Shown here in pieces: positions 24,902 to 33,417 of a stretch of 64,000 bases of DNA. The notes below the pieces were generated by a model that was given only the letters and a program-made list of their open reading frames with translations, was not told where the DNA came from and ran no database searches. Origin of the DNA: Kluyvera ascorbata_C (GTDB lineage: Bacteria; Pseudomonadota; Gammaproteobacteria; Enterobacterales; Enterobacteriaceae); assembly GCF_044197065.1 (NCBI RefSeq), contig NZ_JBIQOI010000004.1:62001-126000 (forward strand). The letters are read 5' to 3'. The translations under genes were made by a program, and so were the position numbers. How positions within the stretch are numbered: position 1 is the first letter of the stretch; each line of letters begins with the position of its first letter.

Positions 24902-26716
24902 TTAAAAATTCAGCGTCGTTATTTTCCCGCTGACGCTATCCGTCACGTTCAGCGTATTATTTTCGATATGCAGCGTTGGCAATGCTGGCAACATCATATT
25001 ATGGTTACCACTTGCCACTACACCACAGCAAAGCCAATGTTCTCCTGGCGCTATCTCACCCGTTAACATCGGGATCGCCGCGCACTCGGCAAACATCACG
25101 CTGCTGTTCGGCGGGGTAATGACGCTATCGGCCACGCGTACGGCGTGAGGCGAGAGATCCACCACCGCGCTCACGCCGTTGGCGGCGTTCACCCGGCTCT
25201 GACGCACGGTCAGTTCCGCATCAGCTTTCATCACCGCAAAGCCCCCTTCCACCGTCTGCAGGCGACGCGCCGTATTCACACGGTGAACGCGCACGTGCCA
25301 GTCACCGCATGGGATAAGCCAGGTATCGACCTGCACGTCGCGCCACGGCAGCCAGCGTGAGTAGATAGCGCCGTCCAGCATCTCCACGCTTTCGCATTCG
25401 CGGCGGCCGCGCCAGTAGTTGTCGTTATCCGACAGCAGCAGCATCGAGTCACAGGCCGCGTGCTTAATGCCGTAGCGCCCGCGCTCGATGGTGAAGCCAA
25501 AGCGCGTGGAATAGGCAAATTTGGTGTACTTTGCCTCGGTGTTGACGTAGTTGTTCAGCTCGAGCTGGCCGGAGGTGAGCATCACCACATGCTGCGAGTT
25601 TTCGCTGTGCTGCAAAATTTGCTGGGCGGGCACAATCGCATGTACCGGCGCCAGGCTCGGCAGCGGCAGTTCTTCCGCCTGCCAGAAAGCGTGCGTTTCC
25701 GGCAGCGCCATAATCAGGAATACCTTCAGCGCCCAGTACGGCGAGCCCGGCGAGTTGTAGTCTTCGCACATCGCCAGGTTCGGGTAGGCAAAGCCGAGCG
25801 TCAGAATACCGTCACGATCGAAAATCGGCTGATCCAGCCACCAGCGCAGGTGGCGCAGGACAATACCTTTCACCACGCCCGGCGAGAATACATCGAGCCC
25901 GGCAAAGGCCACACCGCTCCAGAACGCCACCATCGCGAAGCGGTAGGTCAGGCTGCGGCCAAACGGCACCGACGCCCCGTCAGCGGCGGAAAGGTAGATA
26001 AAATCGTGGGCAAACAGACAGGCGCGTTCACGCAGCGTAGCCGCGCGCGTTGGGTCGTCGTCCGCGTTCAGCGTGGCGTAAATCAGGCCGTAAAAGTGGA
26101 ACGCCATCGAGATGTAGTAATCTTTTGGGCGACCCGGACCATCGGAGTACCAGCCGCCGCCCAGATAGTAAGCTTCCATCATCGTGAAGCGACGGTCGAT
26201 AGCTGCCTGGTCGTACGGCAGCCCGGCGCGTTTAAAGCCCAACTGTACGATAATCGCGAAGTAGTTCCAGTTGCTGTCCGGCATCTGGGCATCGGTAATT
26301 TGGTTCAGCCAGCGGTGCAGGTTTTCCAGTTCGGCAGCGTTGAAATGGCTGGTCAGCTTGTCCTGCAACAACGCAAGGCCAAGGCCGTAGGCCGCCATCT
26401 CAACCAGACGCTGGTCGTACGGCCCGGTTTCCCCCCAATAGGATGGGCTTTGCGGGTCAGTCCCGAGCTTAATCGCCGTAAGGTATTTATCGCTAAACGG
26501 TACCTCAGCCCCGCCCGCCAGCAGCGGGAACAGGCCCCAAAGCGCTCTCGATAAGCCCTCCATTTCCGCGATATCCGTGCTGTAGTGCGCGCAGGTGTTA
26601 CCCAGCGAGAACTGCGCGACGTTTTCGGGAAACTGTTTATCGAGAGCGCTCAGCATCGCCGTCAGCGTCTGCGCTACGTCCTGTCGTGATGACAATATTT
26701 TTGATATTTCCGTCAC
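24902..26716 (-). CDS. DUF2264 protein, probable family GH154 hydrolase
   Basis: About 604 residues from GTG at 26714-26716 (AGGGG eight bases before it); an in-frame ATG at 26740 gives 612. The protein has the DUF2264 pattern: an N-terminal alpha/alpha-barrel with LSRALWGLFPLLAGG, WGETGPYDQRLVEMAAYGLGLAL, DSNWNYFAIIVQLG and GGWYSDGPGRPKDYYISMAFHFYGL, then a beta-rich C-terminal part. From memory, this Pfam family corresponds to CAZy GH154, where beta-glucuronidase activity has been reported; I could not check this. No signal peptide is seen, so it is cytoplasmic. It is first in the operon with the symporter and GH88 enzyme, and divergent from an AraC regulator. Confidence 0.8.
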   Translation of the reverse strand: MTEISKILSSRQDVAQTLTAMLSALDKQFPENVAQFSLGNTCAHYSTDIAEMEGLSRALWGLFPLLAGGAEVPFSDKYLTAIKLGTDPQSPSYWGETGPYDQRLVEMAAYGLGLALLQDKLTSHFNAAELENLHRWLNQITDAQMPDSNWNYFAIIVQLGFKRAGLPYDQAAIDRRFTMMEAYYLGGGWYSDGPGRPKDYYISMAFHFYGLIYATLNADDDPTRAATLRERACLFAHDFIYLSAADGASVPFGRSLTYRFAMVAFWSGVAFAGLDVFSPGVVKGIVLRHLRWWLDQPIFDRDGILTLGFAYPNLAMCEDYNSPGSPYWALKVFLIMALPETHAFWQAEELPLPSLAPVHAIVPAQQILQHSENSQHVVMLTSGQLELNNYVNTEAKYTKFAYSTRFGFTIERGRYGIKHAACDSMLLLSDNDNYWRGRRECESVEMLDGAIYSRWLPWRDVQVDTWLIPCGDWHVRVHRVNTARRLQTVEGGFAVMKADAELTVRQSRVNAANGVSAVVDLSPHAVRVADSVITPPNSSVMFAECAAIPMLTGEIAPGEHWLCCGVVASGNHNMMLPALPTLHIENNTLNVTDSVSGKITTLNF

Positions 26717-26843
26717 TGTCCTGACCCCTAATTTACCCATTCTCGAAAGTGGCTAAAGCATAGAGAATCGGGGTGGCGTAGAAATGTTAACCCGGTCACA
26801 ACTGATACTATTCAATGAACCGCTGCTTGATAAAATTTAAAAC

Positions 26844-26870
26844 AGTGGTTTAGTAGTAAGATTAAACCGG
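26844..26870. promoter_or_regulatory. Candidate operator between DUF2264 gene and AraC regulator
   Basis: GGTTTA at 26847-26852 and TAAACC at 26863-26868 form an inverted repeat with a 10-base spacer, in the 176-bp divergent control region just upstream of the AraC-type gene. The arms are short, so chance cannot be excluded. Confidence 0.35.
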
Positions 26871-26892
26871 CAAAAGTTTAAATTTATTGCAC

Positions 26893-27750
26893 ATGACTTC
26901 GTCCTGGAATACCGAACATCTGGAGCTGATCACGCTAAATGACGCCGTGGCGTCGTTCAGTCGTCTTTTTGCCAACACCGTGCGCTACCAGCACTGGCAT
27001 CAGTGTCTGGAAATTCTCTATGTCGAAGAAGGGTTTGGCGTGGTAATCGTCGATAATCGCCAGTACACCATGCGCCCCGGCAGGCTCTTTTTCTTCCCGC
27101 CGTTCACGCTGCATAAAATCATGGTCGATGAGAAAGCGCAGAATAGTTACCGGCGGACAATTATCCATGTTGACCAGCACGCCATCGCAACGCTGCTACG
27201 TCACTTTCCAGAAAATCATCGCCGCTTACAGGCGCTTTCGGCTCGCGGCCGCCCGGCATTCGTGGCGGATTTAGCCGACCAGCACGCGCATATTGATCAC
27301 CTGTTCAGCCTGTATGCCGCGATGTCCCACGCCTCCGGGCTCAGTACCGAGCAAATCACCTGCATGCTGATGACGCTGTTTAATATGTTACCGCCTGGGC
27401 AGGAAAAAATGCCGGAAGCCGGGCGCGGTATCGCCAGTTCAGTCATGTTCTGGATTGAAGAAAACTATCGGCAGAAGTTCAGCCTCGACGCGCTGGCGCA
27501 GGAACTGGGGAAATCACGCAGCTATCTGTCGCGCCGCTTTCACGCCGAGACGGGGGAGAATATTCACGATTATCTCAACACGATTCGGCTGCGACGCGCC
27601 TGCGAGCTGCTGCTGCACAGCGCGCTGCCGGTGAGCGAGATTGCCGCACAGGTAGGTTTTTCTGAGGTGACCTACTTTATTAGCTCATTTAAAAAGGGGA
27701 TCGGTGAGACCCCCTTACGGTATCGCAAAAATCACGTGGTTCAGGCCTAA
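26893..27750 (+). CDS. AraC-family regulator of the oligosaccharide locus
   Basis: 285 residues from ATG at 26893; no good Shine-Dalgarno sequence precedes it, and a TTG two codons earlier is an alternative. The N-terminal half is a cupin sugar-binding domain (HQCLEILYVEEGFGVVIVDN, MRPGRLFFFPPFTLHKIMV). The C-terminal 100 residues hold two HTH motifs (LAQELGKSRSYLSRRFHAETG and EIAAQVGFSEVTYFISSFKKGIG). It is divergent from the DUF2264-symporter-GH88 operon and convergent with the TRAP operon, with the stop codons overlapping. This position makes it the likely activator of one or both sets. Confidence 0.88.
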   Translation: MTSSWNTEHLELITLNDAVASFSRLFANTVRYQHWHQCLEILYVEEGFGVVIVDNRQYTMRPGRLFFFPPFTLHKIMVDEKAQNSYRRTIIHVDQHAIATLLRHFPENHRRLQALSARGRPAFVADLADQHAHIDHLFSLYAAMSHASGLSTEQITCMLMTLFNMLPPGQEKMPEAGRGIASSVMFWIEENYRQKFSLDALAQELGKSRSYLSRRFHAETGENIHDYLNTIRLRRACELLLHSALPVSEIAAQVGFSEVTYFISSFKKGIGETPLRYRKNHVVQA

Positions 27751-29036
27751 TGGAGGCGCCCAGGTAGCCACAAAGAAATCATCGGAACATAGGTGATAAT
27801 AATCAGCACCAGGAACAGCACGCAGTAGAACGGGATCATGGCCTTCACCACCGTCTCAATTTTCTGCCCGCTCACGGCGCTCGCCACGAACAGCACCGAA
27901 CCCACCGGCGGCGTGATGAGGCCGATCCCCAGGTTCATCATCATGATGATCCCAAAGTGCACCGGGTCGATACCCAGCTCAACCACCACCGGCAGCAGAA
28001 TCGGCGTCAGGATCAGAATCAGCGGCGCCATGTCCATCAGACAGCCCAAAAGCAGCAGCATAATGTTGATAATTAACAGAATGACGTACTTATTGTCCGA
28101 CAGTGACAGCAGCGCGGCGGAGATCTCCTGCGGCAGTCCCACCAGCGTCATCACCGAGCCAAACGCGGCGGCGAAGGCAATTAAAACCATCACCATGGTG
28201 ACGGTTTTGATGGTGCGGTGAATCAGCTTCGGGAAGTCCTTAAGCTTGTATTCGCGGTAGACAAAGAAGGTCACAAACATCGCCCACACGCAGGCAATGG
28301 CCCCAGACTCCGTCGGCGTGAAGAAGCCGGAGAGAATACCGCCAGAGATGATCACAATGGTGATCAGCCCCCAAATAGCGTCTGAGGCAATCTTTATCTT
28401 GCGCTTAAGTTCGACGCGTTCCTCTTTCGGATAGTTGTTTCTACGCGCGGCAATCAGGCACATGACGATAAGCGTCAGGCACAGCACCAGCGTTGGGATG
28501 ATCCCAGCAAGGAACATCGCCGGAATAGTGACCGCCGCGGTGTTCGCCACGATAGCAAACAGCACCGAGTTATGGCTTGGCGGCACGAGGATCGCCTGCA
28601 CCGAGGCGCTGGCGGTCAGCACCGCACCGAACGAGCGCGGGTAGCCTTTGCGCTCCATTTCCGGGATCAGCACCGATCCGATCGAGGCCGTATCGGCAAC
28701 CGATGATCCGGAGATCGCCCCAAACAGCGTCGAGGCGAGGATGTTCACCAGCGACAGGCCGCCGCGGATCCAGCCGACAAACAGCCCGGCGAAATCCACC
28801 AGCCGTCGTGCCATTCCCCCTTCTGCCATAATCGCTCCGGCAAAAACGAAGAACGGAATGGTCAGCAGGTTAACGTTATCGGTACTGTGGAAAATGGTGA
28901 TGATAAGGCCGTCGAGGGAGAAATCGGCGAAGGCGGTGACCACCACGGCGGTCAGGCCGACAGCGTAGGCCACTGGCATACCAATCGCCATCAGCGTCAC
29001 GAAGGTGACGACAAAGATAATCAGCGTTAAGTCCAT
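27747..29036 (-). CDS. TRAP transporter large permease (DctM type)
   Basis: 429 residues with about 12 hydrophobic segments, the expected size for DctM, the ion-coupled membrane component of a tripartite ATP-independent periplasmic transporter. The family segments MAIGMPVAYAVGL near the N-terminus, FFVFAGAIMAEGGMARRLVDFA, GAISGSSVADTASIGSVLIPEM and a PPSHNSVLFA motif are present. It uses a sodium or proton gradient to move the ligand handed over by the binding protein. It follows the small permease by 12 bases. Its stop overlaps the stop of the convergent AraC gene by 4 bases. Confidence 0.93.
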   Translation of the reverse strand: MDLTLIIFVVTFVTLMAIGMPVAYAVGLTAVVVTAFADFSLDGLIITIFHSTDNVNLLTIPFFVFAGAIMAEGGMARRLVDFAGLFVGWIRGGLSLVNILASTLFGAISGSSVADTASIGSVLIPEMERKGYPRSFGAVLTASASVQAILVPPSHNSVLFAIVANTAAVTIPAMFLAGIIPTLVLCLTLIVMCLIAARRNNYPKEERVELKRKIKIASDAIWGLITIVIISGGILSGFFTPTESGAIACVWAMFVTFFVYREYKLKDFPKLIHRTIKTVTMVMVLIAFAAAFGSVMTLVGLPQEISAALLSLSDNKYVILLIINIMLLLLGCLMDMAPLILILTPILLPVVVELGIDPVHFGIIMMMNLGIGLITPPVGSVLFVASAVSGQKIETVVKAMIPFYCVLFLVLIIITYVPMISLWLPGRLH

Positions 29037-29048
29037 GGTATTCGCTCC

Positions 29049-29597
29049 TTAGTGGCCGACTTTCGGCGAGCCAAACTGCACCAGTTCGCGGTGCGTTTGC
29101 GGACCGCACAGCATTTTTTCAACCACAAACAGCAGCGTAAAGAACGAGCCCAGCGGGATCGGCAGATGGGTGATCCCCGAGGTCAGGAACGGCAGCGACG
29201 GCACCACATCCTCCCAGGCATCCATACAGCCAATGATCCCCCAGTGAATGATAAACAGGCAGGTGGCGAGCATCGCCAGATCGACAAACACCGCCAGCCC
29301 TTTTTTCATCACTGGATTGATATGATCGACCAACATGGTGATCGCAATATGACTGCCGGCACGATAGGCCGCCGCCGCCCCCACAAAGGAGAAGGTGATC
29401 ATACAGATCTGAGATAAAGGCTCCGGCCAGCTGGTTGAGGCGTGCGGCAGAAAGTCCAGCCAGGCGGGAAGATCGGGTCGGAAACGGGCGTAGATCCCCA
29501 CCAGATAGATAAACGTCATAAATAATAGGCTGATCCCTGACAGCCAGATACAGATCCGATACACAGCATCCATCGCCAGGACATAGTAATTTTTCAT
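29049..29597 (-). CDS. TRAP transporter small permease (DctQ type)
   Basis: 182 residues from ATG at 29595-29597, preceded by GGGGATAACA; an upstream in-frame start would add 12 residues. Four hydrophobic helices and the family segment FVGAAAAYRAGSHIAITMLVD identify a DctQ component, which pairs with DctM in the inner membrane. It lies between the binding-protein gene (57-bp gap) and the large permease gene (12-bp gap). The three-gene P-Q-M order is the classical one. Confidence 0.92.
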   Translation of the reverse strand: MKNYYVLAMDAVYRICIWLSGISLLFMTFIYLVGIYARFRPDLPAWLDFLPHASTSWPEPLSQICMITFSFVGAAAAYRAGSHIAITMLVDHINPVMKKGLAVFVDLAMLATCLFIIHWGIIGCMDAWEDVVPSLPFLTSGITHLPIPLGSFFTLLFVVEKMLCGPQTHRELVQFGSPKVGH

Positions 29598-29654
29598 TGT
29601 TATCCCCAGATCAAAACGGGCAGGCCAGCCCACGCTGGCCCGCCGCTAAGTGGA

Positions 29655-30632
29655 TTATTTGGTGTCCTGAATTTGCTGCATTAAATCGCTGAACTGCTTA
29701 CCGTATTTCTCACGAACCGGTGCAGTGGCGTCGACAAACGGCTTTTTGTCGACCGGAAGGAATTTCACGCCCTGGCTTTGCAGGCGCTGTTTGGATTTCT
29801 CCACGTAATCGGCCCACAGTACGCGCTCTTCAGCCTGCGCTTCTTTCGCCAGCTTCATGATCAGCGCCTGATCGTCCGCCGAGAGCTTGCTCCATTTACG
29901 CTTCGAGAAGGCGAGCACTTCCGGGATCATAAAGTGTTCGGTGAGATCGAAATATTTGGTCCCGGCCACCACGTAGTTTTCGGTGTCAAAGGTCGGCTCG
30001 TTGTTTTCCGCCGCGTCGATCACCCCGGTTTGCAGGCTGGCGAAGACATCGCCTACCGGCAGGACTATCGGGTTCGCGCCCAGCGCTTTAAAGGTATCAA
30101 GGCCGATCGGGTTGTTTTGCAGACGGATCTTCACCCCTTTCAGATCGTCGAGGCTGGTGATCGGTTTTTTCGTTATCAGGCTGCGGGAGCCTGCGTCCAT
30201 CCAGCCGAGGAAGACCAGGCCGAGATTGCTGTCGGAGATCTCTTTTGCCAGCGTGTTACCAATATCGCCATCCAGCACCTTGTGCTGATGATCGGTATCG
30301 CGGAACACAAACGGCATATTGAAGACGCTCACCTGAGGAAGGATGCCACCGACCGGAGCCATGGAAACGCGCAGGATATCAATGGCGCCCGCACGGGTTT
30401 TCTCAAGCGTGGTGCTCTCATCACCCATCTGCCCGCTTGGGAACATGCGGATGGACAGTCGCCCGTCGGTTTGTTGGCTGAGTTTTTCACCCATGTGAAT
30501 CACCGCCGCCGTGGTCGGATAGTCAGCCGGATGTACATCTGAAGCGATGAACACCGTTTTTGCCATCGCCGCCGCAGACCCCATCAGTAACGAGAAAGAT
30601 AAAACGCTTACTGCCAGTTTTCTTCTTAACAT
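29655..30632 (-). CDS. TRAP periplasmic substrate-binding protein (DctP type)
   Basis: 325 residues. A Sec signal peptide (MLRRKLAVSVLSFSLLMGSAAAMA) precedes a two-lobed DctP domain. The core motif GVKIRLQNNPIGLDTFKALG holds the arginine that in most family members salt-bridges the ligand carboxylate, followed by PVGDVFASLQTGVIDAAENN. The ligand should therefore be an acidic compound; given the neighbouring GH88 and DUF2264 genes, a uronate or small aldobiuronic acid is a reasonable guess. It is first in the dctPQM-type operon, downstream of parE but separated from it by the parE terminator and a 218-bp control region. Confidence 0.92.
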   Translation of the reverse strand: MLRRKLAVSVLSFSLLMGSAAAMAKTVFIASDVHPADYPTTAAVIHMGEKLSQQTDGRLSIRMFPSGQMGDESTTLEKTRAGAIDILRVSMAPVGGILPQVSVFNMPFVFRDTDHQHKVLDGDIGNTLAKEISDSNLGLVFLGWMDAGSRSLITKKPITSLDDLKGVKIRLQNNPIGLDTFKALGANPIVLPVGDVFASLQTGVIDAAENNEPTFDTENYVVAGTKYFDLTEHFMIPEVLAFSKRKWSKLSADDQALIMKLAKEAQAEERVLWADYVEKSKQRLQSQGVKFLPVDKKPFVDATAPVREKYGKQFSDLMQQIQDTK

Positions 30633-30745
30633 AGACGATTCTCTTTTGATTAAAGATAAAATTCACCATGCAAATCAATAGCCAGCACAGATTGACGTCC
30701 ATGTTCAGAAGTATGTTTTATATCCAGCGACAGAATATGGTAGAA

Positions 30746-30775
30746 GTCATACAACTAAACTGTGACCTGTCATAC
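30746..30775. promoter_or_regulatory. Direct repeat upstream of the TRAP operon
   Basis: GTCATAC occurs at 30746-30752 and again at 30769-30775, 23 bases apart, in the region upstream of the binding-protein gene. The spacing of about two helix turns fits an AraC-type operator. Confidence 0.4.
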
Positions 30776-30850
30776 CAAATTTTAAAATGGCATTTCAGAT
30801 AGCGTAGAAATTAGAATTGAATCGATTAATTAAGCGGGGTGGCAATAAAA

Positions 30851-30874
30851 AAAGGAGACGCAAGCGTCTCCTTT
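30851..30874 (-). terminator. Terminator after parE
   Basis: AAAGGAGACG / CGTCTCCTTT form a 10-bp stem with a four-base loop; in the parE direction it is followed by TTTTTATTG. It ends the nudF-parE operon and isolates the TRAP genes. A degenerate REP half lies at about 30881-30911, between this and parE. Confidence 0.88.
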
Positions 30875-30915
30875 AAAATCGTAGGCCGGGCAAGCGAAGC
30901 GCCCCCGGCAATTTA

Positions 30916-32811
30916 TCAGGCTTCCAGCTCCGCCATGTCGCCTTTCTCCTGCAGCCAGTTACGGCGGTCTTCCGAACGCTTCTTGGCCAACAGCATGTCC
31001 ATGGTGGCATCGGTATGCTGTTCATCTTCATCGGTGATGTACAGCTGCACCAGGCGGCGAGTGTTCGGATCAAGCGTGGTTTCGCGCAGCTGCATCGGGT
31101 TCATTTCACCCAGACCTTTAAAGCGCTGTACGTTCGGCTTGCCTTTCTTGCGCTTAAGCTGCTCCAGCACGCCCGCTTTTTCCTCTTCGGTCAGGGCGTA
31201 ATACACCTCTTTGCCGAGATCGATACGGTACAACGGCGGCAGCGCCACGTAGACGTGGCCTTCTTTCACCAGCGCACGGAAGTGCTTCACAAACAGCGCG
31301 CACAGCAGCGTCGCGATGTGCAGACCATCGGAGTCCGCATCCGCGAGGATACAGATCTTGCCGTAGCGCAGCTGGCTGAGATCCGAACTGTCCGGATCGA
31401 TACCGATCGCCACGGAAATATCGTGCACTTCCTGCGAGGCCAGCACTTCATCGGAAGAGACTTCCCAGGTGTTCAGGATCTTACCTTTGAGCGGCATGAT
31501 CGCCTGATATTCACGATCGCGCGCCTGTTTAGCGGAACCGCCTGCGGAGTCACCTTCGACGAGGAACAGTTCGGTGCGAGCCAGATCCTGTGCGGTACAG
31601 TCGGCGAGTTTACCCGGCAGTGCCGGGCCGCTGGTAAGCTTTTTACGCACCACTTTTTTCGCCGCGCGCAGACGGCGCTGGGCGCTGGAGATAGCCATTT
31701 CGGCCAGCAGTTCAGCGGCCTGGACGTTCTGATTCAGCCACAGGCTGAAGGCATCTTTCACCACGCCGGAGACAAACGCCGCGCACTGACGGGAAGAGAG
31801 ACGCTCTTTCGTCTGCCCGGCGAACTGTGGGTCCTGCATCTTCACCGACAACACGTAGGCGCAGCGATCCCAGATATCTTCCGCCGACAGCTTCACGCCG
31901 CGCGGCAGAATGTTGCGGTATTCGCAGAACTCGCGCATCGCATCGAGCAGGCCCTGACGCAGACCGTTAACGTGCGTACCGCCCTGCATGGTCGGGATCA
32001 GGTTGACGTAGCTTTCAGTCAGCAGTTCGCCACCTTCCGGCAGCCACAGCAGCGCCCAGTCTACCGCTTCAGTGTCGCCAGAGAAATTACCGACAAACGG
32101 TTTTTCCGGCAGCAGCGGCAGGCCGTTTACGGCTTCGCAAAGGTAGTCGTTCAGACCGTCGGCGTAGCACCAGGTCTGTTCGGTGTCGTTCACTTTGTCT
32201 TTAAAGACGATTTCAACGCCGGGGCAAAGTACCGCTTTCGCTTTCAGCAGGTGGCTTAAGCGGGAAACGGAAAAGCGCGGGCTGTCGAAGAAACTTTCGT
32301 CCGGCCAGAAGTGGACGCTGGTCCCGGTATTGCGTTTGCCGCAGGTACCGGTCACGTGTAGGTCTTCAACTTTGTCGCCGTTTTCAAAAGCAATGGTGTA
32401 GATCTGACCATCGCGGCGAACGTTCACCTCAACGCGCTTCGACAGGGCGTTGACCACCGAGATCCCTACGCCGTGCAGGCCGCCGGAGAACTGGTAGTTT
32501 TTATTGGAGAACTTACCGCCCGCGTGCAGGCGGCAGAGGATCAGCTCAACCGCAGGTACGCCCTCTTCCGGGTGGATATCAACGGGCATGCCGCGACCAT
32601 CGTCGATCACTTCCAGTGATTGATCGGCATGAAGGATCACCTCAACACGCTTCGCGTGCCCGGCAAGCGCTTCATCCACACTGTTATCAATCACTTCCTG
32701 ACCAAGGTGGTTCGGACGTGTGGTATCTGTGTACATCCCCGGGCGGCGGCGAACCGGCTCAAGCCCGGTGAGTACCTCAATGGCATCAGCGTTATAAGAA
32801 GATTGCGTCAT
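30916..32811 (-). CDS. parE: DNA topoisomerase IV subunit B
   Basis: 631 residues, one more than E. coli. GHKL ATPase domain with EVIDNSVDEALAGHA and DGRGMPVDIH, transducer domain, then the Toprim domain with LVEGDSAGGSAKQARDRE and the DADSDGLHI magnesium motif. ParE supplies ATP turnover and part of the cleavage centre of topoisomerase IV with ParC. The segment PLKGKILNTWEVSSDEVLAS, where quinolone-resistance changes occur, looks wild type compared with the remembered E. coli sequence. It is last of the nudF-yqiB-cpdA-yqiA-parE operon (27-bp gap after yqiA). Confidence 0.98.
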   Translation of the reverse strand: MTQSSYNADAIEVLTGLEPVRRRPGMYTDTTRPNHLGQEVIDNSVDEALAGHAKRVEVILHADQSLEVIDDGRGMPVDIHPEEGVPAVELILCRLHAGGKFSNKNYQFSGGLHGVGISVVNALSKRVEVNVRRDGQIYTIAFENGDKVEDLHVTGTCGKRNTGTSVHFWPDESFFDSPRFSVSRLSHLLKAKAVLCPGVEIVFKDKVNDTEQTWCYADGLNDYLCEAVNGLPLLPEKPFVGNFSGDTEAVDWALLWLPEGGELLTESYVNLIPTMQGGTHVNGLRQGLLDAMREFCEYRNILPRGVKLSAEDIWDRCAYVLSVKMQDPQFAGQTKERLSSRQCAAFVSGVVKDAFSLWLNQNVQAAELLAEMAISSAQRRLRAAKKVVRKKLTSGPALPGKLADCTAQDLARTELFLVEGDSAGGSAKQARDREYQAIMPLKGKILNTWEVSSDEVLASQEVHDISVAIGIDPDSSDLSQLRYGKICILADADSDGLHIATLLCALFVKHFRALVKEGHVYVALPPLYRIDLGKEVYYALTEEEKAGVLEQLKRKKGKPNVQRFKGLGEMNPMQLRETTLDPNTRRLVQLYITDEDEQHTDATMDMLLAKKRSEDRRNWLQEKGDMAELEA

Positions 32812-32838
32812 GATCTATTCGTAGGTAGTTGGCGCTGC

Positions 32839-33417
32839 TTAATGCAACCCCAGAAAATCGATAATCTGTGTGAAGTGATCTTCAAAGCCGGTAAATGCGT
32901 GATTACCGCCCTCCTCTACCGTTTGTCGGCAGGAGGCGAAATAGTCCACGGCCTGGCGGTAATCAAGCACTTCGTCGCCGGTCTGCTGAAGCAACCAGAT
33001 AAGATCCGGCGCTTCCAGTGGGTCAATTTGCATGACTTTGAGATCGTAAATATGGCGTGACTCTAGCACATATTGCTGCCCGGTGTAGGGATTCTCGTTC
33101 GGGCCGAGGAAATTCACCAGCAGCTCGAACGGGCGTATCGCCGGGTTCACGACCACGGCTGGCAGCATGTAGCATTGGGACAGCCAGGTGGCGTAATAAC
33201 CGCCCAACGATGACCCCACAATACCCAACGGCTCGCCGCCATATTCTAGCACCAACGCTTCAAGCATCTCCGCCGCTTCCGCCGGGTAAGCCGGTAGCTG
33301 GGGAATAACCATATTCACGTCGGGATAGTGCTCCGCCAGCCACTGCTTAAGCGCAGTAGCCTTGGCAGACCATGGGGAACTGTTGAATCCGTGCAGATAA
33401 AGAAGCGTCGCCATCAA
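32839..33417 (-). CDS. yqiA: Esterase YqiA
   Basis: 192 residues. A small alpha/beta-hydrolase of the UPF0227/YqiA family. The nucleophile Ser sits in GIVGSSLGGYYATWLS, and a histidine near the end (GGNHAFTGFEDHF) completes the triad. The E. coli protein hydrolyses short-chain acyl esters and CoA thioesters in vitro; the cell role is unknown. Its start overlaps the cpdA stop by 4 bases (ATGA), so the two are translationally coupled. Confidence 0.95.
   Translation of the reverse strand: MMATLLYLHGFNSSPWSAKATALKQWLAEHYPDVNMVIPQLPAYPAEAAEMLEALVLEYGGEPLGIVGSSLGGYYATWLSQCYMLPAVVVNPAIRPFELLVNFLGPNENPYTGQQYVLESRHIYDLKVMQIDPLEAPDLIWLLQQTGDEVLDYRQAVDYFASCRQTVEEGGNHAFTGFEDHFTQIIDFLGLH

Noticed and set aside
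25460..26554. A 364-codon open frame antisense to the DUF2264 gene
   Set aside because: Composition (R, Q, V, H rich) is that of an antisense shadow; the opposite strand has clear family motifs.
30761..30780. CRP site upstream of the TRAP operon (TGTGACCTGTCATA)
   Set aside because: Only one good half-site and the wrong spacing (TGTGA and TCATA separated by four bases instead of six).
31015..32259. A 414-codon open frame antisense to parE
   Set aside because: parE is essential and fully conserved on the other strand; the antisense product has no motif.
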